From contig JAJEKV010000098.1 of the NCBI GenBank assembly GCA_021234155.1, positions 2,816,592-2,880,591 of the forward strand: 64,000 bases of DNA, in the 5' to 3' direction. A model generated the notes under the pieces. The model saw only the letters and a list, made by a program, of their open reading frames with translations. It was not told where the DNA came from and made no database searches. Source of the stretch: Isoetes taiwanensis. Taxonomy: Eukaryota > Streptophyta > Lycopodiopsida > Isoetales > Isoetaceae. Positions 1-10,030 of the stretch are shown here, in pieces; the first letter of the stretch is position 1, and each line of letters opens with the position of its first letter. The position numbers and the translations under genes are program-made.

Positions 1-129
1 TCTCTTTAGTGCAAATTCCTTGACCCTGTATTGTTGCTTTACTATTCATACCCAGAACTCTGAACTCCTTTTAGTAGGAAGCAGTTACAAGCATAGAACA
101 AGCCCAAATATGTAATAAAAATAAAATTA

Positions 130-2227
130 CTAGGTAGGATGGACTAGTGGAAGCAAAGGGTGACGAGCTATCTGCCCTTCCTTGAGGTTCTTCTTCCACC
201 ATTTGAAGCTTTCCATGTCTTCTTCTTGCACTTGTCTCCTATAATCAAAAAAAGCATTGTAAGTAGTATACTTATAAATATAATAAACACGTATATGGTG
301 GCCACACCAGATGGAGAAAAATAGCTTGCTTTACAACATTCAAACATAAACATAACCCACCCTCTGTCTAATATATAAGGGCACCTTTAATGTTTACATC
401 AGCAAAGAGTTCGATCCAAATTCAAACCTTGCATTCTTTGTAGAAAGAACCCGTGCTCCATCAGCAAAATAACTTATTGCTAATGCAAATCGAGGAGTGC
501 AATTCATAGGTTGCGGAGGAGCCCAATGCAATGTCCATCCATGATGTATTGTCCTGAGAACATTACGTAAGATGGGACAAATAAGCTTCATAAAATCTAA
601 TGCTCACAAGCATTCACTTTTCATGCCATACAGCAAATGTATTCATATGCTCTTTATACAACAAACAACATGTCTAATGTTCACTAATGTAAAGTTTGTG
701 TACGTCTGTAGAACGTTACAGAATTGTTGTTTACCAAATGAGATGTCTTACTATGGTACTCACAAATCACCAGCTGATAGGCCCGTGTATGTATGGATCG
801 AGTATCCCCTTTCTTCTAAGCTAGCCATGCCCTCATTGGATTTCCAATATGGCAATGCGAAATCCCGATGAGAACCTGCATGATATGCAAAATAAAGACC
901 AAAATGGAGAACAAATATTCAGTAACAATGTGAAGCAAACGAACAGTGGGGTGCCAATGGCAAAGATGTCAAAGTAAAAGATGTTCTTAACAGAAGAGCA
1001 GCCTTAGAAGTAAAATATGTTATGTTATGTAGGCCTAAAATAGAAGAAATTATGCAACCTAAATGTAGGATGTTCTGCGTCAAAATTATCTCATAAATAT
1101 TAAGGATATAACAAGGGACTACAAAACGGGTCCTACCATCCTTGGGTGCAATATAATTACTAGAACCTGCCCCCAATTTCACACGACCAGTACAACCTGA
1201 ATTCAACAATGGAAAACAAGCGCCCAAGATCAAGCTTTGCAAATTCAAAGAATTCCATTCTCCTCATTTCGTGCCATTTTTAAAAATGACAAGGGCAAAA
1301 TGCTGGTGAGAAAAACTCATACTTGGTTGGCATGGGTTCTGTAGCAGGTTTAAGGGCACAAGAAATAGGAATGCATATAGTATGGGTTCTAGAGTTACCA
1401 GGCATTGCATCTAATAGAAAGAATACCTACAAATAATTCAAAAAATGTGATCTATATGTGTTATCTGGTAACCCATCAATATGATTAAAATTACCTGAAG
1501 CGAAATGAAGACTTGAATCAGAAGAAGAAAGATTATGTAGAGGAGTCCAAACTGTCAAAAATGAATTGGTATCCAAGGGGACCATGTTCAAATCAGAGTG
1601 CCAGTTAGTAACGTCAAAGCCCGGAAATTTTATGAAAAGGCAATCCTGATAGAGACGCACCTACAATAGCAAAGCATGCTACAATTACCCGCTGTTATGA
1701 ATTAAGTAAGACCTATTCAAGTATATCACCGACCTTCTCAGTATTAAGCAACTTAGAAACAGCAGCACACAATACAGAAAAGTGAGTAAATTCCTTAATC
1801 ATCCTCTTTTTTCTATGAAGATTGAAAATCTGAAGGAATCCAACTTCATCTGTACCCTGTGCTTCATAATGCAACTTATAAGTCTCAATATTTGTTTAGT
1901 AAACCAATTAGCAGAAATATAGGTCACCTTCTTCCGAAGTAATGATTGAGCTTGTTTCAGATCCAGTACCATGGACGGATCAATTCCAGGACAAAGGACC
2001 GATAATCTATGCCTATAAGCTGCAAGTAATTCATCGTCTGTTAGGTTGGTTAGGGATTGATGAAGGGCTTGAATGTTCGACGGGGGAAAGAATTTTCTGA
2101 TGCAGATATGGCCCTTCCTTTCAAATTCGAGCTGCTGTTGAATTGTGATGGAGGTCTGAATGGCTTCCTTTTTCGATTTTGGAGCATGGCCGTAAATCCG
2201 CAGCGATGCGAAGCACTGAGAGGCCAT
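130..2227 (-). CDS. Phytanoyl-CoA dioxygenase (PhyH) family oxygenase, six exons
   Basis: Six exons can be read on the minus strand with GT..AG borders: 2227-1928, 1793-1734, 1660-1495, 875-764, 553-398 and 238-130. They join in frame to 903 nt, 300 residues, the usual PhyH length. Seen: the HxD iron motif in NWHSDLN (exon 3), LHFASG joined to SHRDFALPYW across intron 3, the distal histidine region TIHHGWTLHWA, and the 2-oxoglutarate arginine in PRFALAISY. The C-terminal exon encodes a WKKNLKEGQIARHPLLP tail typical of plant and bacterial members. Family knowledge: Fe(II)/2-oxoglutarate-dependent hydroxylation, substrate unknown here. The start chosen is MASQCFASL at 2227; an in-frame upstream ATG exists at 2374 and would add 49 residues. 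No stop or frameshift is seen, so this is probably the one intact host gene in the window. Confidence 0.85.
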
Positions 2228-2532
2228 TTTTGGGATAACCCCGAGCCAATACACGCCACGAAGCCAAATTCTTTGCCAAAGCATGCATGTAAGAAGATTT
2301 AATGTTGTAGATATCAAAGAATTTGCAAATACCGTGCAGTTATCTTTCCCATTGACTGCAAATTCTGGCCACAAATCTCCTACCTTGTCTGTTAACCACC
2401 CTTTTTGGCATTGCAGAGCACCCTTCTCTTTAAATACCCCAATATGATTAAAATCAGTATATGACTATTGCATGTTAATGCCATCAGTAGCAACTTCCTA
2501 CATTTAAAATATTGACTAAGCAAGTTTCTTAC
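2228..2532. other. Intergenic, PhyH 5' side
   Basis: This holds the probable 5' untranslated region or promoter of the PhyH gene. The reading frame stays open upstream to 2374. No other gene is seen. Confidence 0.4.
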
Positions 2533-2664
2533 CCACGATCTGCGTGCCAGTGTACAAGATCTGCTGTCACACCCTTAGTTACAGAAAATACAGGAAACAG
2601 GCTGTCTGGTTGAACAGGTCTCGGATCAAGTTTACCAAGAACACCTGCAGCTGTGTCAATATAC
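2533..2664 (-). pseudogene. Single exon of the beta-lactamase domain of an ABC1/beta-lactamase fusion
   Basis: On the minus strand an acceptor (cacag) precedes position 2664 and a donor (gtaagaaa) follows 2533. The exon encodes YIDTAAGVLGKLDPRPVQP followed by SLFPVFSVTKGVTADLVHW, the start of a class C beta-lactamase-like domain, including the S-x-x-K motif (SVTK). In plants this domain is known as the C-terminal half of an ABC1-kinase fusion protein. No neighbouring beta-lactamase exon is seen on either side, so it looks like a stranded exon rather than a working gene. An ABC1 exon lies 200 bp away on the opposite strand. Confidence 0.7.
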
Positions 2665-2869
2665 CTGTGATATCCAACACTTACATCAGATAAACTTCCT
2701 ATCCAAATATGCTCCAAAACAATCAAAGAAAAAGTATGAATTTTGCCAATATTAATTCAAAACCAAATTCTTCACAAGCTTTGGAAGTTGTAGACCTATT
2801 CGTGACCCATTTTTAGTAGCAAATGCCGCAATTTATCTTCTAACTCAAATTTGTTGTTATTACCTGCAG

Positions 2870-2998
2870 GGTGATTATGCGGCATTATTATCTGCCTTTT
2901 CTGAGATGGGGGTGCATCTGCATATTGACATGCCAGAAGAAGCAATGAAGCTTATAGGCATGTTTTTCCGTCGTTCTATGCCTGCCAAGGAAAGTCGG
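2870..2998 (+). pseudogene. Single exon of the ABC1 (UbiB-like kinase) part of the same fusion gene
   Basis: A plus-strand exon of 129 nt (43 codons, phase 0), with acceptor cctgcag before 2870 and donor gtgagt after 2998. It encodes GDYAALLSAFSEMGVHLHID and then a segment ending FFRRSMPAKESR. This matches the region just after the kinase core of plant ABC1 proteins that carry a C-terminal beta-lactamase domain. It is divergent in orientation from the beta-lactamase exon at 2533-2664, so the parental gene has been rearranged. No other ABC1 exon is visible. Confidence 0.65.
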
Positions 2999-3155
2999 GT
3001 GAGTCTTGAGTTCAAAGGGAGTTCTGGATAAGAATTACTTGAATCCGTCAGTAAAGCAATTGCCATAGCCGGTTAGGCTGTTCGAACAGCATCGAACCAG
3101 TAACAGGGCTGACCTGGCATTTACTGGCAACGGCCAGTTTTTAGCAGTCACAAGC

Positions 3156-3242
3156 ATATCCTAGGGATATTCTAGCATATACCTAGGATATGCCAAACGC
3201 CCACATAAACAAGGGTTTGCCCCCCTAGGGGCAACCCAAAAA
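3156..3242. repeat. Dispersed repeat, copy 1 (other copy at 58,595-58,680)
   Basis: An 87-bp stretch containing TATCCTAGGGATA, CATATACCTAGGATATG and a CCCCTAGGGGCAACCC block. It recurs with few changes inside the hAT element. Nature unknown; it directly precedes the SINE-like sequence here. Confidence 0.7.
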
Positions 3243-3429
3243 TGGCGACTTGTGCGACATGCCACAATAGAATATTCTAAGGAATATTCTCCCATGGAAC
3301 CCTCCAAGACATCTCCAAAAAAACCCTCCAAATAAAATTCCCCATGATAAAACTCACTCTCAAAGATAGATAGTAGTTTTAACATCACGCCACTAGGCAG
3401 CATCCAACTGGACATGTGACCACACACCA

Positions 3430-3582
3430 CACTACATTGCTTGGTTGGGCCCTGCCCCCAACCACCTTACATTGCGTCTGTTGGGATTTGACCCCCAACA
3501 GTACCGAGTGCGATTCTGGGCGGTCTCGAACTCGAGACCACATTGCTAAGGAACTAGTGTGTTACCACTAGACCAAACGCCG
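3430..3582 (-). repeat. tRNA-derived SINE-like sequence
   Basis: Read on the minus strand it begins GGCGTTTGGTCTAGTGGTAA, which contains a pol III A box (3561-3575). A B box, GAGTTCGAGACC, lies at 3522-3533. The spacing fits a tRNA-derived promoter. The remaining cloverleaf does not fold as a tRNA by eye, so this is a SINE head rather than a tRNA gene. The extent of the body toward 3243 is uncertain. Confidence 0.6.
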
Positions 3583-3599
3583 GAGATTTGTAATATACG

Positions 3600-4317
3600 T
3601 CGAAGACATCAAGCACTAATATAAAACATTGTCAAAAATTGAGAGCAGTATCAAATAGTTCTTGTACATGCCTTCTAACCAATCCAACCAATCTTCCTCA
3701 AAAGAGCGTGGCATGGCATGCTTCTAAACGAAATTGCAGTCCAATTTTCTAAGGAATATTTTTGATAGGATGTGGACTTGAAATTCATATGCATGCAAAT
3801 AGTTGTTGTCTCTTAGCATTTGAATACATGGGATGTTAGAAAGATTAGTTGTCCACAATTTCTGCATATTCAACCTGGCATACAGAGTTGGCAGGGACTT
3901 ACGGTTACAATTGCTTTTAGATGTACACCATGTTTAAAGCATGGACTAAAAAGCACATTAGTATGTTCTATCAATATGCAAAGGCATGTACTCTCTTTGA
4001 ACAGATGGATTGATTGCTAACAAGATAAAACATGTAGCCATTTGCACTCGTTTCTCTATATTAAGATAGTGTGATGGATAAATAAAGAAAATTGTATTAG
4101 AGCAGTATGATAAATAAAGCAAACAGAAAGCTTATTCAAAAACGTTTATTATCGCCGCCACCATCGTTATTGTTACTTTTTCATCCATTTTCAATACTAT
4201 TTCTCTTTGCACAGGAGCATGGTTCAAGCTCCAATGTTAATTTAATTATGGCAGCTTCAAATTACAGGAATTGAGGCAACAATGACAGGATTATTGCTGA
4301 ATGTCCAATTGCATAAA
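3600..4317. other. No gene seen
   Basis: AT-rich sequence with only short open frames. Nothing recognised. Confidence 0.4.
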
Positions 4318-4455
4318 TAGAATAGTTTTTTTAACGTCCACGGAGACCAATAGGTCATGGGACCCATACAATGGGCTAGTACAATCATTACTACTAGGAT
4401 TAAAAAACCCCTGCCTCGAAAGGTTTTCAAGGGAAAAACCTTTGCAGTAATGATG
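4318..4455 (-). repeat. SINE-like retroelement, minus orientation
   Basis: On the minus strand a body with GGTTTTTCCCTTGAAAACC and GGGTTTTTTAATCC ends in GGTCTCCGTGGACGTTAAAA followed by an AT-rich tail. The same 3' end occurs at 5040-5175 (plus) and 24,640-24,800 (minus), each with a different simple tail. Confidence 0.5.
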
Positions 4456-4639
4456 ATACTAGACAAGCAGAGATAATGACTACTGAGGGCTCAGTAATCC
4501 ATTTGCATAGAGAACTAAATCCTAGTTTCAGAGGATGGGTTGTTGATCTATCTCGACTAAAGACCACTACTGAAATGAAAGGCCATAAGTGTAATATGCC
4601 TACGACTCTTTTTCAACTTTGCAACAAACTAGACCTAGA

Positions 4640-4772
4640 ACATGTATGTCTCGAGTTCGAGACCGCCCAAAATCACAATATGTATAGACCCTCTCGTGGC
4701 CTATCGTACAGTCCCCATGGACTTTAAAATAATATCTATCTATCCATCTATCCATCTATCCATGTATCTATC
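4640..4772 (+). repeat. tRNA-derived SINE fragment with (ATCT)n tail
   Basis: The B box TCTCGAGTTCGAGACCGCC at 4648-4667 matches the SINE at 3430-3582. The 3' end CCCCATGGACTTTAAAATAA is followed by an (ATCT/ATCC)n microsatellite (about 4733-4770), a typical SINE tail. The A box is not clear, so the 5' part is diverged or missing. Confidence 0.55.
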
Positions 4773-5039
4773 TTAAGCAACTACTATAACTCTCAACTAC
4801 AATTCCTTTTGAGCTTTACATTTTGCCTCTAGCATTGGCATTCTGCATGCTATACAGATGGTTTCAATGCAGATTCTTAGCAGACCAACTCAGTACAGAT
4901 CTTAAAAGGCATACAAAGTCAATGCAGATCCTTAGAAGCAAGATCCTTGATGCAAAATTTAAATCAAACCAAAACATAAAATTTCTCAGAAATATTTAGT
5001 TCCTGGAGAAGGTATGAATTTGCATTTATTCTTATTACT

Positions 5040-5175
5040 GCCACAGTTTTTCCCTCGAAAATCCTTCGAGGTGGGGGTTTTTTAACCCGAATAGTAGCAA
5101 GTTTGTTGCGCTCCTTCATTGGGTCCCATAGGTGCATTGGTCTCCGCGGACAATAAAAATCATTCTTTCTTCTTT
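5040..5175 (+). repeat. SINE-like retroelement, plus orientation
   Basis: Inverted relative to the copy at 4318-4455: TTTTTCCCTCGAAAATCCTT, then GGGGGTTTTTTAACCC, then GGTCTCCGCGGACAATAAAA, followed by a (TTCT)-rich tail. The two copies in opposite orientation give an accidental 850-bp foldback. Confidence 0.5.
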
Positions 5176-6786
5176 TTTCTTTTTTTTGGATTCATGTTAC
5201 ACATGTGAAAACATATCTTATATGTCCAATGCCCAATGGTAGCATAGCTTCTAGGATAGACATCTATTTCTGAATTGAGATTGATAAGAATAGCAGAGTT
5301 ACCATGTTAATAATGAAAGACCCCTCAAGCATGATAATATATTAGATTTATAATCTCTTTCATGTATCCTCTCAAATCTGGCCAGGTTTTTCTAACAATT
5401 GTCTCTACCATTCAAATCTGCAATATCTGCTAGCATGTTTAGTACTTCAATTCTATTACTTAACAGTTAAGGTCTTGTAACTAACAATGAAACCTTTTGA
5501 GGCATAGAGATGTTATTGGTTTTTGGACATCATACTATGCATAATGTGTCTTTAGCCTATGTACACTATTTATGGAAGTAATTAATTGTATAATTTATTT
5601 TAAAACGGAAGGTCACAAAGGCAAGGATCCCTTTTCCCTGCTCTATGATAATGAGAAAGTATCCCTTTTCATGTGCTCTGGGAGAGTGGTCACAGTTTTG
5701 AGAATAGAGCAATTTCCACTTGTAAAGTATTGTCATCTGCCATCGGACAGTTGACGTCCTAATTGAACGTGTCAACGGCTTTTTTTGCCTTGTGCTTATG
5801 GATCGATTCTCAGCATATTATATCTGCCATGTTTAAATATTAATTTTTGTAGAATGCATCTATACAACTTCGTTATAGAGTTACATTCCTTTCATATGAA
5901 GTGGATAGATCAGATGCATTATACAGGCAAAATAAAGATGAGGAGATGGTGCTACTTTGTCATGTAAACAATGTTGAATTTTTGATACGCAAGGGATTTG
6001 CAGCTAAATGTTTATTGATCACATCCCTGGATTCACACTTGATTGACACAAATTGCACTCTATCATTTAGTGTTGCATGTCTAGTTGCATAGTCTCAAGC
6101 CTTGTTGGCCTGTTTTCTGGCTTTTCCTGAGCTAAAAAGATTGAGCTCCGTCTCGACAAAGTTCTTACCATTTCTCTGGTCTAATAACTTAGTCTTCTGG
6201 TATAACTTCTAGAACAAGAGGTCCTACTTAATTGACAATGTTTTCTTTGTAGAAGTTGTGGTCATCATATGGACGTCTGCTAGTAATTAGTACAATTTAG
6301 TGCTAACTGAATTCTGTTTTTGTGTGATTCATCTTATTATCCTTGTTTCTCTATAATACAGTTGAGTGCCATTCAAAAATGGTTTAACTCGGGAGTTATT
6401 GCAAGACTAAAGTAAGGATGGGCCTAACATCACATATATTTGCCTTGCACTATTGTTGCATATGAAACAGTCTCGTCTCTTCTCTGGGAATACATATCAA
6501 TAGGAATAGTAGCTAGCTCAACTGGCTTTTTACATTTTCAAATGAATAATTTCTGATATGTTTAGATATACCCTTCTCCAACACATATATATGTAGTGGT
6601 ATGCACTCCTTGCCAAAGAACATCTGTAAGAGCTAGCTCTGCATAATAAAGGGCTTAACTTGCATGAGATTAGAAATACAAGTGAAAGGTATGGCCTTGG
6701 AATGGCTCATATTTGTCCCTTGCAAGTGTTCCAATAAGGACATACAGTCCAGCCTCTCTAGTAGCTCCAATTATTGCATAACCAAA
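5176..6786. other. No gene seen
   Basis: AT-rich intergenic sequence. The open frames are short and show no recognisable domain. Confidence 0.4.
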
Positions 6787-7106
6787 TTAATGATAACTAT
6801 AAACAACCTTATTCTGCTTGTGTAGTCTCATAGACAAGATAGGAAAGTGAAACATAAATGTTGTAGTAGGATCCTTGTTGGTGGATCCCGTTGGAGGACA
6901 ATATATCACTTTGCTTTCTTGCGCATCCATTGACTCAGCGATGTTGGAAACTGACTGGAGTCTTAACAATTGTAGCTTGGTATAGTTCAGGCCATTTATT
7001 GACATGGGAGGTTCTCCAGTCGAAGGTTTTGCTAGAAACAATGGGATAGAGGCAGCATAGATTGCTTCTTTTGCATCAACAGTGTGGACAATCTTCGGGC
7101 AATATC

Positions 7107-7358
7107 TCAAGCGAGGCCAACTAGGGGGTAGTCAATATATTTTGAGTACCTGGCAAGAATATGATGGAAAGCAATAGAAGAAATGGTGGTACTGACACGG
7201 GATGAGGGATTTGGAAAAGATGTCAAAAGCATAGTCAAGAAAAGGAAAATCGTAGGAGGACTAGTAGGGAGGAAATCACGTCCCTTAGCTATGCACCAGT
7301 TCTTGAAGAAGGACCAAGCATGCTGATAACATGTGCTGCCAGACCTAGAACACATCAA
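7107..7358 (-). pseudogene. DIRS tyrosine recombinase, N-terminal arm-binding part
   Basis: The frame has TCYQHAWSFFKNWCIAKGRD followed by a P-T-SPPTIFLFLTMLLTS segment and RVSTTISSIAFHH, the core-binding (SAM-like) helices of DIRS/Ngaro recombinases. Frameshifted continuation on 7110-6787 shows no catalytic motif. Probably dead. Confidence 0.55.
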
Positions 7359-7938
7359 GACCTTCTAGAAAGAAACCTTCAACTCAAGTACGTCAACATC
7401 ATCATCTAAAGCATTCCAAAACTTTGAACAATACATGAAACAAAAACTCACCTAGTTAGTATTGACGATCCACAAAGCAATAACAGGTCTGGTTGGTTTG
7501 TGGCATGGCAGCTTTGAAGATGGACTCATCATAAGGCCTTGTCCACCTGCAAGAAAGTACAAATTATCCACAATAGCTGTATCCCACTCTCCAGCATCAT
7601 TGTGTAGCAAAGGCCACCACGGGGCTGACTTCCAGTGAAAAATTACCAAGGTACAATCGGCTCGGCAGGCTTTAGAGAAAGAGAAGGCTTTGAAAACCAA
7701 AGCAGGAGGGCAAAAACAATAGCTATTAGTATCATGCCAAGACTGGGCAAAAGGATCAGGTGGACAAGAGTCTCTCGGAATAGGACGCCAACAATTAAAT
7801 TTAGGAAGGAAATGGTTATTCAAATTAGCAAAGTGGTCCCAGTCACGAGGGCCCCAAGCTAGGTCAATGATGCGAAAAACTTTAACTGGCAAACTATAAT
7901 CATCAAAATCAAGCTTAGAAAGGTAATCAGCTCGCTGA

Positions 7939-8322
7939 TTAAGAATACGGGAATCCTTGCAGGTTTGGGAACAAAACTATGACGAAGACAAAAGATGAAA
8001 TTTTGAGGTACAAACAGTGAATAGTCGGGACTTTGGAGCTGCCTTTCGTCAAAATGTAATAAGAATTTAGAGAATACTCATAGGCAAGAAGGCATTTTCC
8101 ACTGAAATCCTCAGCATGGAGTTTAAGACAATGGGCTAAGGCTGATAGTTGACGAATGATAGAAGAAGAAGACTGCTCTAACTCATCAAAAAACCCATTG
8201 AAAGAATTGCACATAGTAGAGTCATGTACCCAAACCTCCCAACCTGAGCCACTAACATCATAAGATAAGGAAACCACCGGGGAGACTGGCTCACAAACGT
8301 AATCTTTCAGCAAATCAAACAA
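7939..8322 (-). pseudogene. DIRS RNase H domain, degenerate
   Basis: An open frame with SYDVSGSGWEVWVHDS (family form DxSGSGWG) keeps the first aspartate. The later REL motif reads RQL, losing the glutamate, and the DN motif before the IL..GS segment reads EY. By family comparison the metal-binding set is therefore incomplete. It lies between the RT end and the connector of the same retroelement. Confidence 0.6.
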
Positions 8323-8730
8323 CTCTGCTATGCATTAATCTTAACTAAGGTAAGGGGGCATAGACGCACAACTTGGGACCAAGTCTTAATGGAGGCATAG
8401 ATGTTCAAGAGATTGAAGCTAAGTAGTTTGCAAAAAGGACCAAAGACAGTTCAAAGATGCAATCATACCCAAAAAGGATGCAAACCGGTGAGCATGCACT
8501 TTAATATCTGAAATGAGAGACTTGGCAAGCGCTAAGAACTTCTAAGGACGCTGTGGCGCAATGGAAAGCAAACTTGTAGACGAGTTGACTATAAATCTAG
8601 AAATTTTACTTCAAAGGAAAACGTAAATTGACATATATGTGGAGCAATGACAAAACCTGCAGATTCAAACGTTTGCAAAATAAAATTACGCAACTCATAA
8701 AACTGACCAGCAGCAATGGCAAAAAGGAAA

Positions 8731-8734
8731 TCAT
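8731..8734. repeat. Target-site duplication, left (TCAT)
   Basis: TCAT immediately precedes the left inverted repeat and recurs at 19,079-19,082 after the right one. Removing the element and one TCAT rejoins the DIRS frame so that it reads Y-A-D-D-F-L-F-A. This independently confirms both the insertion and the 4-bp duplication. Confidence 0.85.
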
Positions 8735-8759
8735 AAGCACGATTTAATTAATTCGAGAA
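8735..8759 (+). repeat. Left terminal inverted repeat of the 10.3-kb element
   Basis: Starts AAGCACGATTTAATTAATTC and matches the reverse complement of 19,054-19,078 at 23 of 25 positions. Confidence 0.85.
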
Positions 8760-9303
8760 TTTCGGAATTCTCGTTTAGCATGAAATAGGTTCTTGGGTGT
8801 CTATAAAACACCGCAAATGGTTGCAGCGGAGTAAAAGTTGACGTTTTTGCCGCTGCTTTTTGGGCACAAACAGCGACGTATCCGATTTGGACATGTATAA
8901 GGCTATCCCAAGCTCCTTCGGGAGCAAGAGCGTCCACGGGGAAAGATTGAAAACACTTTCGGCCGGGATCGCCACGGCGAAGATTTGAAAGCTGCCTAGG
9001 CAAAGATGGATGTAATATTACAATTCCGTTAAGCTCTTCACATGGATAAAAAGAATTGAAAGTGATAATGAGGATCGCGGTGGCTTAACATTGTGAGTTG
9101 TCGCGGTGAAGGAATGTTTAGACAAAATAACTGAAATAGTAAACTCAAAGCATTGTAATTTGTATTCCTCAAACATTTCAATGTACATTTCTTTGCCATG
9201 TGGGCAGAAATTAGTCCATCTGGGTTTCCGATACTGTCTCAGGTACAACACCGAGCTCAGCAGCTATCCTAGCTACATGTTCCTGTCCCCTTTGGAAAAC
9301 ATC
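8760..9303. other. Left subterminal region, no gene recognised
   Basis: Between the left inverted repeat and the first coding region. A minus-strand frame at 8731-9003 resembles no family known to me. A short imperfect palindrome (AGAATTTCGGAATTCTC) lies next to the repeat. Confidence 0.4.
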
Positions 9304-10030
9304 TTACGTGGTCCATCTCGGTAGCTTTGTTTTATCCGGGATTTCTACGGACATGGCTGCGCAAGGAGTTGGACATGTGGATCCGGTCCTTCGATTGTCG
9401 GGCGGTATCCATGGGGTCCCGCCGACATCTGCGCCACTCTGCTCAGCACATGCGATATCGGGTGCATGGAAGAGTTTGGTTTTTTTCATTGCTGGAACCT
9501 GATGCTCTTGTGTGCCTGATGGCTCACCCTCTTGATCCGCAGGGTCCATACCTACGTATTCGAAACTCGACCCGCCTGTCAAGAAAGGCATGTAGGCATC
9601 AAATTTTTCATTTAAAGCCCCCAATTTTTGAAACACGGGCTCTAGCGCAGAAATACCTTTCTCAGTAGCCTCCAGAAGTCTTTTTCGTTTCACTCGCATT
9701 CTTTCCTCGTAGCTTTTCTCATCCATTTGATCCAAGATTGAATCGATGTTAGATATATCCATTTGTTGGGTAATGTTTAAATTGATCGCATTAGGATCAT
9801 TCTCGAGGACTACCTTATCCCGTCATCTGTCTCCCAGTATACATCGACCATTTTTTCGAGCTTATCCGGAAAGCCCTCGAGGCGGCACACTTTACCCTGG
9901 CTTTGAAAGCAATACTCTTCTTTCCTGTGATGGCGACACGAAGCGTGCCTGGCGAGGAAAAATCAGAACACAACCATCCCCGGCCTGAGCTTGTCAAGCG
10001 GTGGTAGGCATATGATGTCCTCAGCGGCAC
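9304..10030 (-). pseudogene. Unrecognised coding region of the 10.3-kb element
   Basis: An open frame (9762-9304, 152 codons) encodes a basic, helical segment (MDEKSYEERMRVKRKRLLEA) followed by an acidic, low-complexity C-terminus. Its frame continues upstream without an ATG through NDPNAINLN, then after a one-base shift near 9822 joins a frame with YCFQSQGKVCRLEGFPDKLE and VDVYWETDDG up to about 10,010, with one stop. The content looks coding (acidic/basic patches, W and Y kept). I do not recognise the family. It may be the C-terminal part of a second protein of the element, transcribed opposite to the DUF7869-like gene. Confidence 0.4.

Larger units (their letters stand above)
6787..8734 (-). 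mobile_element. DIRS-like retroelement, 3' half (end of RT, RNase H, tyrosine recombinase)
   Basis: Minus-strand reading frames, broken by stops and shifts, give in order: the end of the reverse transcriptase from DFLFAIAAGQFYELRNFIL at 8734 through about 8330; RNase H at 8322-7939; a connector with LAWGPRDWDHFANLNNHFLP and FHWKSAPWWPLL at 7892-7452; and the N-terminal arm of a tyrosine recombinase (STCYQHAWSFFKNWCIAKGR) at 7358-7107, tailing off near 6787. Order and motifs are those of DIRS/Ngaro elements, which use a tyrosine recombinase instead of an integrase. The sequence stops abruptly at 8734 in the middle of the YADD motif and resumes at 19,083, where a DNA element has been inserted. 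No R..H..R-Y recombinase catalytic core is visible, so the element is truncated and inactive. Confidence 0.75.

Noticed and set aside
2050-2302. Overlapping open frames on both strands at 2.05-2.3 kb
   Set aside because: They are shadows of PhyH exon 1, whose frame is supported by splice joins and family motifs.
3520-3582. Possible tRNA gene
   Set aside because: A and B boxes are present but the stems do not pair by eye and the sequence continues into a SINE body.
4318-5175. A single 850-bp foldback DNA transposon
   Set aside because: The two inverted copies have different simple-repeat tails on their outer sides, which fits two separate SINE-like insertions better.
9308-9668. Plus-strand open frames opposite the 152-codon frame
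   Set aside because: They are the complement of the minus-strand frame and show no domain; the minus strand has the better composition.
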